Assembly (NCBI GenBank): GCA_021816455.1
Contig: JAKAXU010000003.1
Coordinates: 62,001-126,000 of the forward strand
Reading direction: 5' to 3'
Length of the DNA stretch: 64,000 nucleotides
Source: Acidobacteriota bacterium
GTDB taxonomy: Bacteria; Acidobacteriota; Terriglobia; Terriglobales; Acidobacteriaceae
Positions 17,585-26,084 of the stretch are shown in pieces. The position numbers and the translations under genes are program-made. Each line of letters opens with the position of its first letter. Positions within the stretch are counted from its first letter, which is position 1. Under the pieces are notes generated by a model. That model was not told where the DNA came from. It saw nothing but the letters and a program-made list of their open reading frames with translations, and did no database searches.

Positions 17585-18862
17585 ATGGCTGGCGATCGTA
17601 CAGAAAAAGCAACCCCTCAGCGGCGCGACAAAGCACGGCGTGAAGGTGATCTGGTGCATAGTCGCGAGCTGACGGCCGCAGCCGGGACGCTGGCTGGCGT
17701 GATGCTGCTGCGTATGGGGTGGACGGAGTTTCTGAGCCGCTGGGCGGGGTCGATTGAAGGCTCCTTGGGCTTCGGGGGAGCGGCGCACTGGGAGGATGCA
17801 ACCCTTGCCGGCACGGTACGAGCGCTGCTCGCGCTGATGGGCAACGTCCTGACGCCGTTTGCCATGGTGGGCTTTGCAGTGGTGGTCGGGACGCTGGGCG
17901 CGGGGGTTTTGCAGACCGGAGGCGTGCAGTTTCATCCGCAGGTGCTGGCCTGGAAGGTAGATCGCGTCAGTCCTCTGGCAAACGGGAAGAACCTGTTTTC
18001 GCTGCGGTCGCTTGCACGTCTGGGCAAGTCGCTGGTACCGACGGCGATCCTGTCGACACTGGTGATTGCGCGGATCCGGCGACAGTGGTTGGTTGCTCCG
18101 TTTTCCACCGAGCGCATGGCGTTGCTGGGAGACGATGTCTGGACCCTGCTGATCGTGGCTGCCTGGGTGATGTTCGGCTGGGCGTTGGTGGATTTTGTGG
18201 TGGAGTGGAGGAGCCGCGAACAGCGACTGCGCATGAGCCGCGAGGAGATGCGCGAGGAGTTTCGCGATACCGAGGGCAATCCGCAGATTCGCGGCAGAAT
18301 TCGTAATCTGCAGCGTCAGGCGCGGCGGCGGCGCGTGAAACAGGATGTGGCGAAGGCGGCCGTGGTGATCACCAATCCGACGCACTACGCGGTGGCGCTT
18401 GGATTCGACTTCGAGACGATGGAAGCGCCGAAGGTGCTGGCCAAGGGGCGCAATCTGATGGCTGAAGAGATCAAGCAGGAGGCTCGCTGGGCCGGAGTGC
18501 CGGTAATCGAGAATCCGCCGCTTGCCCGATCGCTCTATCGCGTGGTGGAGCCTGGGCAATCGATTCCGATCGAGTTGTACGCTGCGGTGGCCTCGATTTT
18601 GGCGTACCTCTATCGCCAGCGGGTAATGGACAGCGCGCGGCAACGACGCCAAGGGGCGACTGGAGCCCGTACCGAGAGCGAGCAGCAGAGCACGCGCCCG
18701 ACCTCTGCGGCGCGGATTCCGGGGCTGGTGCGAAGCCGTGCGAAGCCGAGGCGCAGCGGTGCGGAGAAGGCCTCAGGCTATGCTTCGGGTTCAGCCGGGA
18801 ATCCGCCCTCTGCTTCCGGGAAAGATCCGTCGGCAATGACGACAGATGGAGGAAAACAATGA
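17585..18862 (+). CDS. flhB: flagellar export switch protein FlhB
   Basis: FlhB switches export specificity after autocleavage in its cytoplasmic domain. The N-terminus DRTEKATPQRRDKARREGDLVHSREL is the family signature. The autocleavage motif NPTH is present at about residues 264-267, and PVIENPPLARSLYRVVEPGQSIP follows. Four membrane segments precede residue 210. At 425 residues it is about 65 longer than usual because of a C-terminal Arg/Ser/Gly-rich, probably disordered tail after residue 355. The stop overlaps the flhA start (ATGA). Confidence 0.96.
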   Translation: MAGDRTEKATPQRRDKARREGDLVHSRELTAAAGTLAGVMLLRMGWTEFLSRWAGSIEGSLGFGGAAHWEDATLAGTVRALLALMGNVLTPFAMVGFAVVVGTLGAGVLQTGGVQFHPQVLAWKVDRVSPLANGKNLFSLRSLARLGKSLVPTAILSTLVIARIRRQWLVAPFSTERMALLGDDVWTLLIVAAWVMFGWALVDFVVEWRSREQRLRMSREEMREEFRDTEGNPQIRGRIRNLQRQARRRRVKQDVAKAAVVITNPTHYAVALGFDFETMEAPKVLAKGRNLMAEEIKQEARWAGVPVIENPPLARSLYRVVEPGQSIPIELYAAVASILAYLYRQRVMDSARQRRQGATGARTESEQQSTRPTSAARIPGLVRSRAKPRRSGAEKASGYASGSAGNPPSASGKDPSAMTTDGGKQ

Positions 18863-20976
18863 GCAGCGTGGCGATGACTCCAACGCTGAATGGGAACCGT
18901 CTGGCATGGCTTGAGCGGCTGCGGGAGTACGTGCTGCCGATCGGTGCGATCAGCGTGATCTTCGTGATGCTTGTGCCGTTGCCTGCGGCCGCCCTTGACC
19001 TGCTGCTGGCGCTTTCGATGGCCGCTTCGATGCTGGTCTTTCTGACCGCCGTGCAGGTGCGCCGGGCTGTGGAACTGAGCGTCTTCCCCACGCTGCTGCT
19101 GCTGCTGACCTTGTTTCGTTTGGCGTTGAATATCGCGTCGAGCCGAAGAATTTTGCTGCATGGCTCGGAGGGAACGTCGGCTGCTGGCAAGGTGATCGAA
19201 GCCTTCGGGCAGTTTGTGGTGGGTGGCAACTACGTAGTTGGATTCGTGCTGTTTCTGGCCCTGATTGCAATCCAGTTTCTAGTGGTTTCGCATGGCGCGG
19301 TGCGCACTGCCGAGGTGACCGCCCGCTTCACGCTGGATGCGCTGCCGGGCAAGCAGATGGCCATTGATGCGGATATGAATGCCGGGCTGATCAACGAACA
19401 GGAGGCGCGGCGCAGACGGCAGGCAATTGCGCGGGAGGCTGAATTTTACGGAGCGATGGATGGTGCGGCGCGTTTCAATCAACGGGACTCGATGGCGACC
19501 ATCCTGATCACCTCGATCAATATCATCGCCGGGCTTCTGATCGGCACACTGCAGCAGGGCGTGGCCCTGGGCGAGGCGGTGCGGACCTATACAGTGCTGA
19601 CGGTGGGCGATGGGCTGGTGACGATGATTCCGTCGCTGCTTGTTTCGGTGGCAGGCGGCATAACGCTGACGCGAACGAACGGCGCGACGTCGCTCTCCGG
19701 CGAGTTGCGTTCCCAGCTTTTCAGCAGGCCCGCGACGCTCTATATCGCCGCCGGCGTCAGTGCGGCGCTGTGTCTGATTCCCGGATTGCCCAAGCTTGCG
19801 TTTCTGCTGGTGGCCCTCGGACTGGCGATGATGGGTAGAACGCTTGGGCGCGCGGAGAGTGCTCCGGCAGCAAGCGGGGAAAGTGCGGGAACGGCAGTTG
19901 CCGGCGCTGCTGGTCAGCCTGCCACGGCGGTGCAGGAGATGACGTCGCTGCTGAAAACCGAGGATCTGACGCTCGAAATCGGTTTCCAGTTGATTCCGAT
20001 GGTGGATGAGAAGCAGGGCGGACAATTGCTGAGCCGCGTGCGCACGCTGCGTCGTCAGCTGACACAGGAGATGGGCTTCCTGATTCCTCCGGTCCATATC
20101 TCGGACAACCTCCGGCTGCGCCCGAGGGAGTATCTGTTCTCGCTTCGCGGCATGGAGATTGGCCGCTGGCAGACCGAAGGATCGCAGTTGCTGGCCGTGA
20201 CCACGGACACGACGCACGGCGCGCTGCCGGGGCGCGAGACCCGCGAGCCAGCCTTTGGGGTTCCGGCTCTATGGATTGCGCCAGGACTGGAGGACCAGGC
20301 GATCGCCGCCGGGTATACCGTGGTGGACCCGGTCAGCGTGGTGACGACGCATCTGGGCGAGATGATTCGCCAGCATGCTCATGAGCTGCTGAGCCGGGCA
20401 GAGACCAAGCGGCTGCTCGACAGCCTGAACGACTCGCACCCGAAGCTGTTGGAGGAGCTGGTGCCGAAGCTGCTGACCCTGGGCGAGGTACAGCGCGTGC
20501 TGGAGCAGTTGTTGCGTGAGCGGGTTTCGATCCGCGACCTGGGCACGGTTCTTGAAGCGATTCTGGAGGCCGCACCGCAGAACAAGTCGGTCGTCGCGCT
20601 GGTGGAAGCGGCACGACACGCGCTGGGACGGCGACTGATCCAGCCGCTGCTTGATGGTGACGGGCAGTTGGCCGTCATGCTCATGGACGCTTCGCTGGAG
20701 GAGGAAGTACTGAGCACGGTGGCGCAGGAGACGGGTCAGAGGCAGTTGATGGCTCCAGGCCGAAGCGGGATTCCGGTGGTACGGCGACTTGGCGATTCTT
20801 TGAGGCAGCTTATCGGTTCCACACCTGCTACGGCACTTCCCGTGCTTCTGTGTCCGAGTCCGGCGCGCTACTACGTGAAGCGATGGATCGAGCCATGGGT
20901 GCCACGAGTGGCCGTGGTTGCGGCCAGCGACATTTCGCCGGAGATACGTCTTCGTGCTGTCGGAACGATCCGTTGA
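18859..20976 (+). CDS. flhA: flagellar export apparatus protein FlhA
   Basis: FlhA is the large proton-driven export component that docks substrate-chaperone complexes. The 705 residues fit the family. The membrane half has the FHIPEP signature region (VFLTAVQVRRAVELSVFPTLLLLLTLFRLALNIASSRRILL, about residues 54-95). The loop FTLDALPGKQMAIDADMNAGLI (about 156-177) and the cytoplasmic domain ending in a DISPEIRLRAVG tail follow. No flhF or flhG follows, in contrast to many bacteria where they sit between flhA and fliA. Confidence 0.97.
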   Translation: MSSVAMTPTLNGNRLAWLERLREYVLPIGAISVIFVMLVPLPAAALDLLLALSMAASMLVFLTAVQVRRAVELSVFPTLLLLLTLFRLALNIASSRRILLHGSEGTSAAGKVIEAFGQFVVGGNYVVGFVLFLALIAIQFLVVSHGAVRTAEVTARFTLDALPGKQMAIDADMNAGLINEQEARRRRQAIAREAEFYGAMDGAARFNQRDSMATILITSINIIAGLLIGTLQQGVALGEAVRTYTVLTVGDGLVTMIPSLLVSVAGGITLTRTNGATSLSGELRSQLFSRPATLYIAAGVSAALCLIPGLPKLAFLLVALGLAMMGRTLGRAESAPAASGESAGTAVAGAAGQPATAVQEMTSLLKTEDLTLEIGFQLIPMVDEKQGGQLLSRVRTLRRQLTQEMGFLIPPVHISDNLRLRPREYLFSLRGMEIGRWQTEGSQLLAVTTDTTHGALPGRETREPAFGVPALWIAPGLEDQAIAAGYTVVDPVSVVTTHLGEMIRQHAHELLSRAETKRLLDSLNDSHPKLLEELVPKLLTLGEVQRVLEQLLRERVSIRDLGTVLEAILEAAPQNKSVVALVEAARHALGRRLIQPLLDGDGQLAVMLMDASLEEEVLSTVAQETGQRQLMAPGRSGIPVVRRLGDSLRQLIGSTPATALPVLLCPSPARYYVKRWIEPWVPRVAVVAASDISPEIRLRAVGTIR

Positions 20977-20984
20977 CGTGTTTA

Positions 20985-21010
20985 GGTGATGTGGCTGGGT
21001 GATGTGGATG
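20985..21010. repeat. 13-bp direct repeat between flhA and fliA
   Basis: GGTGATGTGGCTG (20985-20997) is followed directly by GGTGATGTGGATG (20998-21010), 55 bases before fliA. It could be a local duplication or a regulator site; no promoter was recognised around it. Confidence 0.5.
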
Positions 21011-21064
21011 TGCGGATGAGGGAAGTGGGCGAGCAGGAGTACGCGGCCAGACCGGGGGAGTGCA

Positions 21065-22147
21065 ATGGCGGAGATGGAAAGTAAACAGAACGATGCGCAG
21101 AATAAAAAAGCTTCGGAATCCGGCTCCGCTGCGGAAGCGGAAAAGGCCACCAGGACACTGAAAGCGCCGGATCGAGCGGCGAAGTTTCAGCGGTCCGCTG
21201 CACGCCCGAGCGACGGGGATATTCAGATGCAGGAAGCCTCTCCGTACAGCCAGACAGTCGAGGATATGGCGATGCTGAATTTGACGGGATCGAGCGGTGG
21301 GGCAGCGGGTTACGGGACTGTGCGGCCGGAGTTTACGCCTGAACAGGAACGGTTACTGCTGGAGCATCTGCCGATTGTGCGCTTTCTGGCACGTCGGATC
21401 CATGAGCGTCTTCCGCAACATGTCGAGATGGAGGATCTGGTTTCGGCCGGTGTGGTGGGACTGATGGACGCCTTTGCCAAATTCGATCCGGCCAAGAAAG
21501 TGCAGTTTCGCAGCTATGCGCAGTTTCGCATTCGCGGTGCGATTCTGGACAGCCTGCGCACGCTGGACTGGAGTCCGCGTGAGCTTAGGCGCAAGGGGCG
21601 CGCGGTCGAGGAGGCCATCCGCCTGCTGACGGCGAACCTCGGACGCGCGCCTTCCGAGGCTGAGGTGGCGCGGGAGTTGGGCGTCGAGCTGGAGGCATAT
21701 CAGCAGCTGTTGGGAGAACTGAAGGGGCTGGAGATCGGAACGCTTCACATGGAGCGCAACGAAGACTCGGGGGAGGAAGAGCTTGCCTATGTTCCGGGTC
21801 GTGCCGAGGATGATCCGCTCTTTCGCTGTCTGCACGGGGAGATGCATGAGCGGCTGACCGAGGCAATCACTGGATTACCGGAGCGGGAACGGCTGGTGAT
21901 GACGCTCTACTACTACGAAGAGATGACGATGCGGGAGATTGGTCTTGCGCTGGGGGTGGTCGAGTCGCGCGTATCTCAGATTCACGCTTCCGCAGTGCTG
22001 CATCTCCGGGCTGCGCTGGCGGATCTCGGGCGTCGGACGGAGAAGCGTTCGGCACGTCCGCTCTCCGGAGCGGCGATGCTTTCTCCGTTGCCGAATGCGC
22101 TTGCGCAGCGAACTGTGACGCGGGCCGAATCGTCGGCTTCAAGATGA
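21065..22147 (+). CDS. fliA: RNA polymerase sigma factor for flagellar operon (sigma-28/FliA type)
   Basis: FliA directs transcription of late flagellar and chemotaxis genes and is held inactive by FlgM (encoded at 31348). Region 2 is clear (MEDLVSAGVVGLMDAFAKFDPAKKVQFRSYAQFRIRGAILDSLR, about residues 121-164), as are region 3 (RAPSEAEVARELGV) and region 4 (LPERERLVMTLYYYEEMTMREIGLALGVVESRVSQIHASAV). At 360 residues it is about 100 longer than enteric FliA. Residues 1-90 are a charged, low-complexity extension containing Lys/Glu/Ala and Ser/Gly, and the C-terminus also carries a tail of about 35 residues. The ATG at 21065 follows GGGGGAG, so the extension is probably translated. Confidence 0.95.
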   Translation: MAEMESKQNDAQNKKASESGSAAEAEKATRTLKAPDRAAKFQRSAARPSDGDIQMQEASPYSQTVEDMAMLNLTGSSGGAAGYGTVRPEFTPEQERLLLEHLPIVRFLARRIHERLPQHVEMEDLVSAGVVGLMDAFAKFDPAKKVQFRSYAQFRIRGAILDSLRTLDWSPRELRRKGRAVEEAIRLLTANLGRAPSEAEVARELGVELEAYQQLLGELKGLEIGTLHMERNEDSGEEELAYVPGRAEDDPLFRCLHGEMHERLTEAITGLPERERLVMTLYYYEEMTMREIGLALGVVESRVSQIHASAVLHLRAALADLGRRTEKRSARPLSGAAMLSPLPNALAQRTVTRAESSASR

Positions 22148-22250
22148 AACGGACGGAGGAAGTGGATGTATGAAACGTATGGATGCGCGCCTCCGGCGAA
22201 GATCGGGAAACCGAGCCTTCGGGCGCGAAAACAGGAAACGATGGAATGCG

Positions 22251-22274
22251 CTCGCGTAGTTTTTGGTACGCGAG
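22251..22274. repeat. inverted repeat upstream of fliM
   Basis: Arms CTCGCGT (22251-22257) and ACGCGAG (22268-22274) with a 10-base T-rich loop lie in the 115-base fliA-fliM gap, 22 bases before the fliM start. It may be a processing hairpin or operator; no function is shown. Confidence 0.35.
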
Positions 22275-22295
22275 GGAAGCGGAGAGGTTGAGGGA

Positions 22296-23258
22296 ATGGA
22301 GAAGACGCTCAAGCAGGACGAGATCGACGCGCTATTTCAGGCAGCGCGTTCGACGATGTCGGAGGGCTCGGCGGAGATCAAGGCGCGGATTTTGCCGTAC
22401 AACTTCGCCTCTGCCGGACAAATATCCACGGAACAACTGCGCGCAATCAGTATGCTGAACGATCTGTTTGCGCGCAACCTGACCCACAATCTCTCTGCGT
22501 GGCTGAGGACGCGGTTACAAGTGAATCTGGTTTCAGCCGAGCAGATTCCGTTCAATGAGTTTCTGCTGAGGATTCCGGAGATTTCCTACGTTGCATCGAT
22601 ACGTTTGGAGCCGCTTGGAGCGCTCTCGGTCCTGCAACTTGATCTGGGGATGGCTCCGGCGATGATCGATCTGCTTCTGGGAGGGGAAGGTCAACCGGGG
22701 GAGTTGCGGGAGCTGACCGATATCGAGGAAGCGATCGTGGCCAGCATTGTTGAAATTGTCTGTCGCGAGTTGACGACAGCCTGGCAGTCGGTGGGGCTGA
22801 GTTTTAACTTCGAGCGGAGGCAGATGCAGACGCAGACGGCGCGGATCATGCCGGTAACCGAGAAGACACTATGTCTGAGCTTTGAGATTCGCATGCAGGA
22901 GTCATCGGGGCTGCTCAATCTGGCTTTTCCGGCCGTGGTTGCCAACACCATTCTGCGGCGGCTAACTGGAGAATGGGGCGGGCGGCGGCGTCACTCCACC
23001 GAGACCCGGAATCGCCTGGAGCATGCGGTGCGTCGACTGCAATTTGGCGCGGCATTGCAGCTTCCTTCCGTCCGGATTGAAGCACGCGAGTTGGAGGATC
23101 TTGCGGTGGGCAAGCTGATTCGCCTGGCTATGCCGGTGAATCGGCTCTCCGAGTTGAGGGTAGGCGGACAAACCTTGTTTGAAGCGCAGCCGATCCGCAT
23201 GGGCATGCATCGCGGGGCGCGTCTGGAGACGGCAATGGAAGAGGGGGTGGTGCAATGA
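22296..23258 (+). CDS. fliM: flagellar motor switch protein FliM
   Basis: FliM binds phospho-CheY and links FliG and FliN in the C-ring. The N-terminal CheY-binding motif is present just after the start (LKQDEIDALFQAA, residues 5-17). The middle CheC-like domain follows (IEEAIVASIVEIVCRELTTAWQ, about 149-170), and the C-terminal SpoA domain (ELEDLAVGKLIRLAMPVNR...GQTLFEAQP). I start at ATG 22296 (MEKTLKQDEID), preceded by GAGGGA; a TTG 33 bases upstream adds residues inside a hairpin and is less likely. Length 320 is typical. Overlaps the next fliN-like gene by 4 bases (ATGA). Confidence 0.96.
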   Translation: MEKTLKQDEIDALFQAARSTMSEGSAEIKARILPYNFASAGQISTEQLRAISMLNDLFARNLTHNLSAWLRTRLQVNLVSAEQIPFNEFLLRIPEISYVASIRLEPLGALSVLQLDLGMAPAMIDLLLGGEGQPGELRELTDIEEAIVASIVEIVCRELTTAWQSVGLSFNFERRQMQTQTARIMPVTEKTLCLSFEIRMQESSGLLNLAFPAVVANTILRRLTGEWGGRRRHSTETRNRLEHAVRRLQFGAALQLPSVRIEARELEDLAVGKLIRLAMPVNRLSELRVGGQTLFEAQPIRMGMHRGARLETAMEEGVVQ

Positions 23259-24058
23259 GTCAGCCGGTGAAATTTCTCGATTGCTGGGTACAGGTGGCAA
23301 CGAGCCTGTTGGCGCAGGCTTTGGTCGGTGAGCCGGTACTCAGTGATGCTCTGCCGAAGCCGCTGCCGGAAGGTTCGTTTGGCTTTGCTGCGAAGATGGA
23401 CGGAGACGAAAAGGGCCGCTTCGTGATTCTGCTCGATGCCGGGCTGCTGGAGGCTTCGCTCTTCGGAGAGGTCGCCGATGCACGCGCGGCCTGGGCGGAG
23501 CTGATGCGGGAGACGGTGGAAGCGGCGGCTGGCGAACTGCTGGCGCGTACCGGCGCAAAGGTTCAGGTCCAGGAGTTTGAGGAAGCGGCTGCTGAGAGCA
23601 AGATCACGCGATCCTTTCAGTTGAAGTCCGGAGAACGCGGCTGGATTCTACTGGTGGCCAGCGATCTGAAGCCGACCAAGGCCGATTCTCCGCGGAAGGC
23701 AGCAGCGGCGGAGGAGAACAAGGCTGCTCCTCGGCCGCAGGATGCAGGAGATGCCCGCTTCGATCCGCCGACCGATACAAGCCTGTTGCCGGATGGCTTG
23801 CAGCTTCTGCTGGATGTGGAACTGGAGGCGTCGCTGCGATTCGGTGCGCGTGAGATGCCTCTCGGAGAGATTCTTGATCTGGGGCCAGGCGATGTGGTGC
23901 AGCTTGATCGGCATATTACAGATCCGGTGGATCTGGTGGTAGGCGACAAGATTGTGGCACGGGGCGAGGTGGTTCTGGTGAATGGGAACTTTGGCCTGCG
24001 GGTGACACAGGTGGCGGAACCGCAGCGCAGATTGGAGAGTATTCGATGTCTGTTCTAG
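23255..24058 (+). CDS. FliN/FliY-like motor switch protein with extra N-terminal domain
   Basis: The 267-residue protein ends in a SpoA domain (about residues 188-258: LLLDVELEASLRFGAREMPLGEILDLGPGDVVQLDR, GEVVLVNGNFGLRVTQVA), the FliN fold of the lower C-ring. The first 140 residues are an alpha/beta domain (MRETVEAAAGELLARTGAKVQVQEFEE) that resembles the CheC/CheX/FliM-middle family in pattern, joined by a Lys/Ala/Pro-rich linker (about 145-180). The layout recalls FliY, which fuses a CheY-P phosphatase to FliN, but I do not see a clear paired ExxN phosphatase signature here. It overlaps fliM by 4 bases and the next gene by 13, so it belongs to a tightly coupled switch operon. Confidence 0.82.
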   Translation: MSQPVKFLDCWVQVATSLLAQALVGEPVLSDALPKPLPEGSFGFAAKMDGDEKGRFVILLDAGLLEASLFGEVADARAAWAELMRETVEAAAGELLARTGAKVQVQEFEEAAAESKITRSFQLKSGERGWILLVASDLKPTKADSPRKAAAAEENKAAPRPQDAGDARFDPPTDTSLLPDGLQLLLDVELEASLRFGAREMPLGEILDLGPGDVVQLDRHITDPVDLVVGDKIVARGEVVLVNGNFGLRVTQVAEPQRRLESIRCLF

Positions 24059-24978
24059 AGCCGGAATCACGAGGAGTTGTTGCGATCCGCGCAAGACGTC
24101 CCGGAGGGTCGGGGATGGAGGATACGGCGGTTTCCAACCGGCCTGTTTCGACGGGGTCTGTCCTGTCGCGTTGCGCGAATGCGGAATGTTCGGCGGGCTG
24201 GCTGCAACTCTTCCGTCGAAGGACTGTGCCGATCTTCGAAGGTGGATGGTGTTGTTCGTCTGCCTGCACGCAGGCGCGCGTGGAGCAGGCGCTTCGACGC
24301 GAGATGGAGGGTCGTACACGGGAGATACGCCTCTATCGGCATCGGATTCCACTGGGGCTGGTGATGCTGGAGCAGCAGTGGATCGATGCCGGGCAACTAC
24401 GTCGCGCGCTGGAGGCGCAGCGTTCCGGTGGAGAGGGAAGACTGGGCGACTGGCTGGTGCGTCAGGAAGGCGTCTCTGAGCAGTTGGTGGCGCGTGCGCT
24501 GGGTTTGCAATGGAGTTGTCCGGTGGTTGCACTGCCATTTCACGATGCATCTGCGATGGCGCCGGCGCTGCCACGTCTGTTCGTAGATGCCTATGGCGCG
24601 TTGCCGCTTCGCATGTCCTCGGAGCGCATGTTGTATCTCGGTTTTGAAGATCGTCCGGACCCGGTGGTGGCATTCGGGATGGAGAGAATGTTGGGGATGC
24701 GTGTGGAACCGGTGCTGGTGCCGGATGCCGAGTTTCGCGCCGCGCATATGCGCATGCTGATGGCGAATTTTCCGCGGGTGGAACTGCTGGAGGTCTCGAG
24801 CGAAGCGCAGCTTGGTCGCGCCATGAGCCGTGTCATCGAGAAGGTAAGGCCGGTGGAGTCGCGATTGGTCCGAGTGCATGATTTTCTCTGGTTGCGCATG
24901 TGGCGGCGCACTCCCTCGGGATTGCGGGCAGACGCCAGCCATGTGGAGGATGTGATTTGTGCCCTCACGCAGGATTGA
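24046..24978 (+). CDS. unknown protein with cysteine (zinc-like) cluster and MshEN/GspE N-terminal domain
   Basis: I do not recognise a named gene. The 310-residue product has three parts. An N-terminal cysteine cluster (C43, C48, C69, C70, C74, around GWLQLF and PIFEGGWCC) could bind zinc. Two consecutive MshEN-type repeats follow at about residues 102-125 (LG at 103-104, Leu 117 and 121, Gln 125; the first position is Pro instead of Arg) and 132-155 (RLG at 132-134, Leu 137, 147 and 152, Gln 155). Then comes the rest of a GspE/PilB N-terminal fold (ALPLRMSSERMLYLGF to about residue 240). No Walker ATPase domain is present. MshEN domains of MshE/PilB-type ATPases bind c-di-GMP. The gene overlaps the fliN-like gene by 13 bases, which suggests a role at the motor switch. 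Binding and function are inferred. Confidence 0.75.
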   Translation: MSVLEPESRGVVAIRARRPGGSGMEDTAVSNRPVSTGSVLSRCANAECSAGWLQLFRRRTVPIFEGGWCCSSACTQARVEQALRREMEGRTREIRLYRHRIPLGLVMLEQQWIDAGQLRRALEAQRSGGEGRLGDWLVRQEGVSEQLVARALGLQWSCPVVALPFHDASAMAPALPRLFVDAYGALPLRMSSERMLYLGFEDRPDPVVAFGMERMLGMRVEPVLVPDAEFRAAHMRMLMANFPRVELLEVSSEAQLGRAMSRVIEKVRPVESRLVRVHDFLWLRMWRRTPSGLRADASHVEDVICALTQD

Positions 24979-25042
24979 ATTCTTGCGGAGACCGCGGAGT
25001 CGCTGGAGGCGTCGAGTCATCGTACAAGGAGTTTCGGAAGGC

Positions 25043-25069
25043 TCATGTTTTATGCCATGCATCCGATAA
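25043..25069 (+). promoter_or_regulatory. candidate FliA (sigma-28) promoter for cheY-cheX
   Basis: TCATGTTT (25043-25050), an 11-base spacer, then TCCGATAA (25062-25069) match the enteric FliA consensus TAAAGTTT-N11-GCCGATAA at 5 or 6 of 8 and 7 of 8 positions with exact spacing. The expected start point is near 25076, shortly before the cheY ribosome site. Confidence 0.6.
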
Positions 25070-25093
25070 ATGGGGTATTGAGGAGAACTGGCA

Positions 25094-25474
25094 ATGAGCG
25101 AGATTCGCGTGTTGATTGTGGATGATTCATCGGTGATGCGCAAGATCGTGGAACGCGCGCTGCGTCAGGCGGGACTGGATCCGCTGGTCGTCGTGGAGGC
25201 CGGCAGCGGAGTGGAAGGTCTGGATGCTCTGCGTGCCAATGCCGTACATCTGATTCTCTCCGACATCAATATGCCATCGATGGATGGTCTGGAGTTTCTG
25301 CGCCAGTTGCGTGCTCAGAATCTGGCGGACGGAGTGCCGGTGGTGATGATTACGACGGAGTCGAGCGAGGAGCACGTTCGGCAGGCGATCCATGCCGGAG
25401 CGCAGGGATATATCCGCAAGCCGTTTACTGCCGAGCAGGTGAAGGAGCGCGTGCTGCCCTTACTGGCGGCTTGA
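25094..25474 (+). CDS. cheY: CheY-like single-domain response regulator
   Basis: A stand-alone receiver domain of 126 residues with no output domain, as in CheY, which signals from CheA to FliM. The acidic pair D10-D11 (LIVDDS), the phospho-acceptor D57 (LSDINMPSMDG), the TT of MITTES and the conserved lysine in IRKPF are all present. The ATG at 25094 follows GAGGAGAAC. Its placement in the flagellar cluster, followed by a CheX-type phosphatase, supports a motility role. A second CheY is encoded in the cheA operon at 52865; which of the two is the main motor-binding form cannot be told from sequence. Confidence 0.9.
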   Translation: MSEIRVLIVDDSSVMRKIVERALRQAGLDPLVVVEAGSGVEGLDALRANAVHLILSDINMPSMDGLEFLRQLRAQNLADGVPVVMITTESSEEHVRQAIHAGAQGYIRKPFTAEQVKERVLPLLAA

Positions 25475-25595
25475 TCGGTCCGCCGAAGAGGCCCTGCGCC
25501 CAGGTTGCATCGTCGAAACAGGAGTTTGTCGGAGATTCGATCGACGGTATAGCGAAATCGCAAGAAGATTGAGAAATCTGGAGGACGAAAGAGTT

Positions 25596-26084
25596 ATGAC
25601 AACGCAGTCGTTGCGTGAGAATCTTCAAACGGTCGCAGATCCGATGCACCTGCAATCCAGCGCGGAAGAGGTCTTCGGGACGATGCTGGGTGTACGATGC
25701 GAGATGGTTCCGTGCGCAGGATCGATGGTCGCGGAGACGATCACCTCAGTGGTCGGTTTTGGTGGCATTCTGACGGGGGCTTGCGTCTTTCGCTGCAATG
25801 AGGCTGCGGCGCTGGTGATTGCTGCGCGGCTTACGGGAATGAGCTTCACGGAGCTCGATGACACGGTGAAGGATGCGATCGGTGAGATATGCAATATGCT
25901 GGCTGGGGCGTGGAAGGGCAAGGTTCCGGATCTTTCCGCCAACTGCGGACTTTCCATTCCGGCTGTGATTACGGGAAGCAACTACAACATTCATGTGCAG
26001 GCGCCGCAGTTTCGCCTCGATCAGTGTTATCGTTTTGAGACGACGGGTTTTGAAGTGACCATCATCTGCGACGGCCTGCAGTAA
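25596..26084 (+). CDS. cheX: CheX-like phosphatase-fold protein
   Basis: CheX and CheC are CheY-P phosphatases. The 162-residue product is a single domain with the signature DAIGEICNMLAGAWKGKVP, where E97 and N100 form the ExxN catalytic pair. It also has the strand pattern of the CheX fold (GGILTGACVFRCNEAAALVIAARLTGM). I begin at ATG 25596 (MTTQSLRENL) preceded by GGAGGACGAAAGAG; an upstream TTG-type start at 25569 adds nine unlikely residues. It is 121 bases downstream of cheY and probably co-transcribed, so this looks like a regulator-phosphatase pair. Confidence 0.8.
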   Translation: MTTQSLRENLQTVADPMHLQSSAEEVFGTMLGVRCEMVPCAGSMVAETITSVVGFGGILTGACVFRCNEAAALVIAARLTGMSFTELDDTVKDAIGEICNMLAGAWKGKVPDLSANCGLSIPAVITGSNYNIHVQAPQFRLDQCYRFETTGFEVTIICDGLQ

